From Apilactobacillus kunkeei DSM 12361 = ATCC 700308 (GTDB lineage: Bacteria; Bacillota; Bacilli; Lactobacillales; Lactobacillaceae): a stretch of DNA of 64,000 bases. A model generated the notes under the pieces. The model saw only the letters and a list, made by a program, of their open reading frames with translations. It did no database searches and was not told where the DNA came from. The DNA lies in NCBI RefSeq assembly GCF_001281265.1, contig NZ_JXDB01000001.1:1-64000 (forward strand), given 5' to 3'. The position numbers and the translations under genes are program-made. Positions 63,726-64,000 of this stretch are shown here, piece after piece. Position 1 is the stretch's first letter, and each line of letters opens with the position of its first letter.

Positions 63726-63783
63726 TTTGATTTAAGATTATTTAATATAATAAGATTAATAAAATTGATAGGGGGAAAACCTT

Positions 63784-64000
63784 ATGAAAAAAAGTGACCG
63801 ATTTGTTTTAAAAACAGGATTAATTGCTTTAGTGGCTGGACTATTGGGTGGTGGAATCGCCTATGGTGGTGCGAGCTTGTTACAAAGCACTGGCGTCGAT
63901 GTTGCCGTACCAACTGGTTCTAACGCCGGTGGAACAGCTTCAACATCTAATTTAAAAGTTAACGTGCAATCACAATCAGAAAAGGCATATCAAGCTGTTA
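63784..64000 (+). CDS. htrA: HtrA/DegP-like serine protease, 5' part
   Basis: Runs off the window end; 72 residues visible. A short basic start (KKSDRFVLK), a membrane helix (TGLIALVAGLLGGGIAYGGAS), a flexible S/T/G/A region, then VQSQSEKAYQAV, which leads into the trypsin-like domain in HtrA proteins. AGGGGGAA precedes the ATG. Position after walJ is conserved for htrA. The catalytic triad lies outside. Confidence 0.85.
   Translation, partial: MKKSDRFVLKTGLIALVAGLLGGGIAYGGASLLQSTGVDVAVPTGSNAGGTASTSNLKVNVQSQSEKAYQAV

Overview
The window starts at the first base of dnaA and carries the classical Firmicutes origin block (dnaA, oriC, dnaN, yaaA, recF, gyrB, gyrA, rpsF-ssb-rpsR, gdpP, rplI, dnaB). 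It ends in walR-walK-walH-walI-walJ-htrA. Low G+C, AGGAGG-type ribosome sites, T-box and THI-box leaders, a SUF system with SufU, class III ribonucleotide reductase and D-2-hydroxyacid dehydrogenase all point to a member of the Lactobacillaceae. An Apilactobacillus/Fructilactobacillus-like genus is my guess; the sequence alone does not settle it.

Layout. 1-9983: replication initiation and gyrase, with a pepQ gene lying between dnaN and yaaA. 10109-12608: an MFS exporter and a secreted protein. 12792-19264: ribosomal proteins, SSB, the c-di-AMP phosphodiesterase GdpP, replicative helicase and a second MFS exporter. 19397-24940: a T-box-controlled amidohydrolase and peptide-binding lipoprotein, then an aminotransferase plus D-2-hydroxyacid dehydrogenase. 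25038-26010: a marR-paiA cassette flanked by identical 30-bp terminators. 26036-35610 (minus strand): a small membrane protein, aspA, and nrdDG-sufCDSUB, which looks like one operon behind paired NrdR boxes. 35899-42295: membrane and surface genes (YoaK family, two CPA2 antiporters, a Lys/His-rich secreted protein), a second marR-GNAT pair, and a TPP-riboswitch-controlled thiW.

42703-57752 is an integrated element of about 15 kb in the 3' end of tRNA-Lys(CTT), bounded by a 22-bp direct repeat. It has integrase, XRE repressor with three operator repeats, excisionase-like genes, a Rha-type regulator, a primase-helicase with an iteron origin just downstream, and a small-terminase-like gene. It has no capsid, tail, large terminase or lysis genes. 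This is the layout of a phage-inducible chromosomal island (phage satellite). Its cargo is a very AT-rich three-gene operon of an HNH endonuclease and two related DNA methyltransferases, read as a type II restriction-modification system. Several element genes are decayed by in-frame stops.

The most interesting points are the satellite with its iteron origin and restriction cargo, the shared nrdDG-suf operon, gyrase residues that predict intrinsic quinolone insensitivity, two parS-like sites, and a zinc-ribbon gene that seems to lack a standard start codon. All calls come from reading the sequence; no database search was run.
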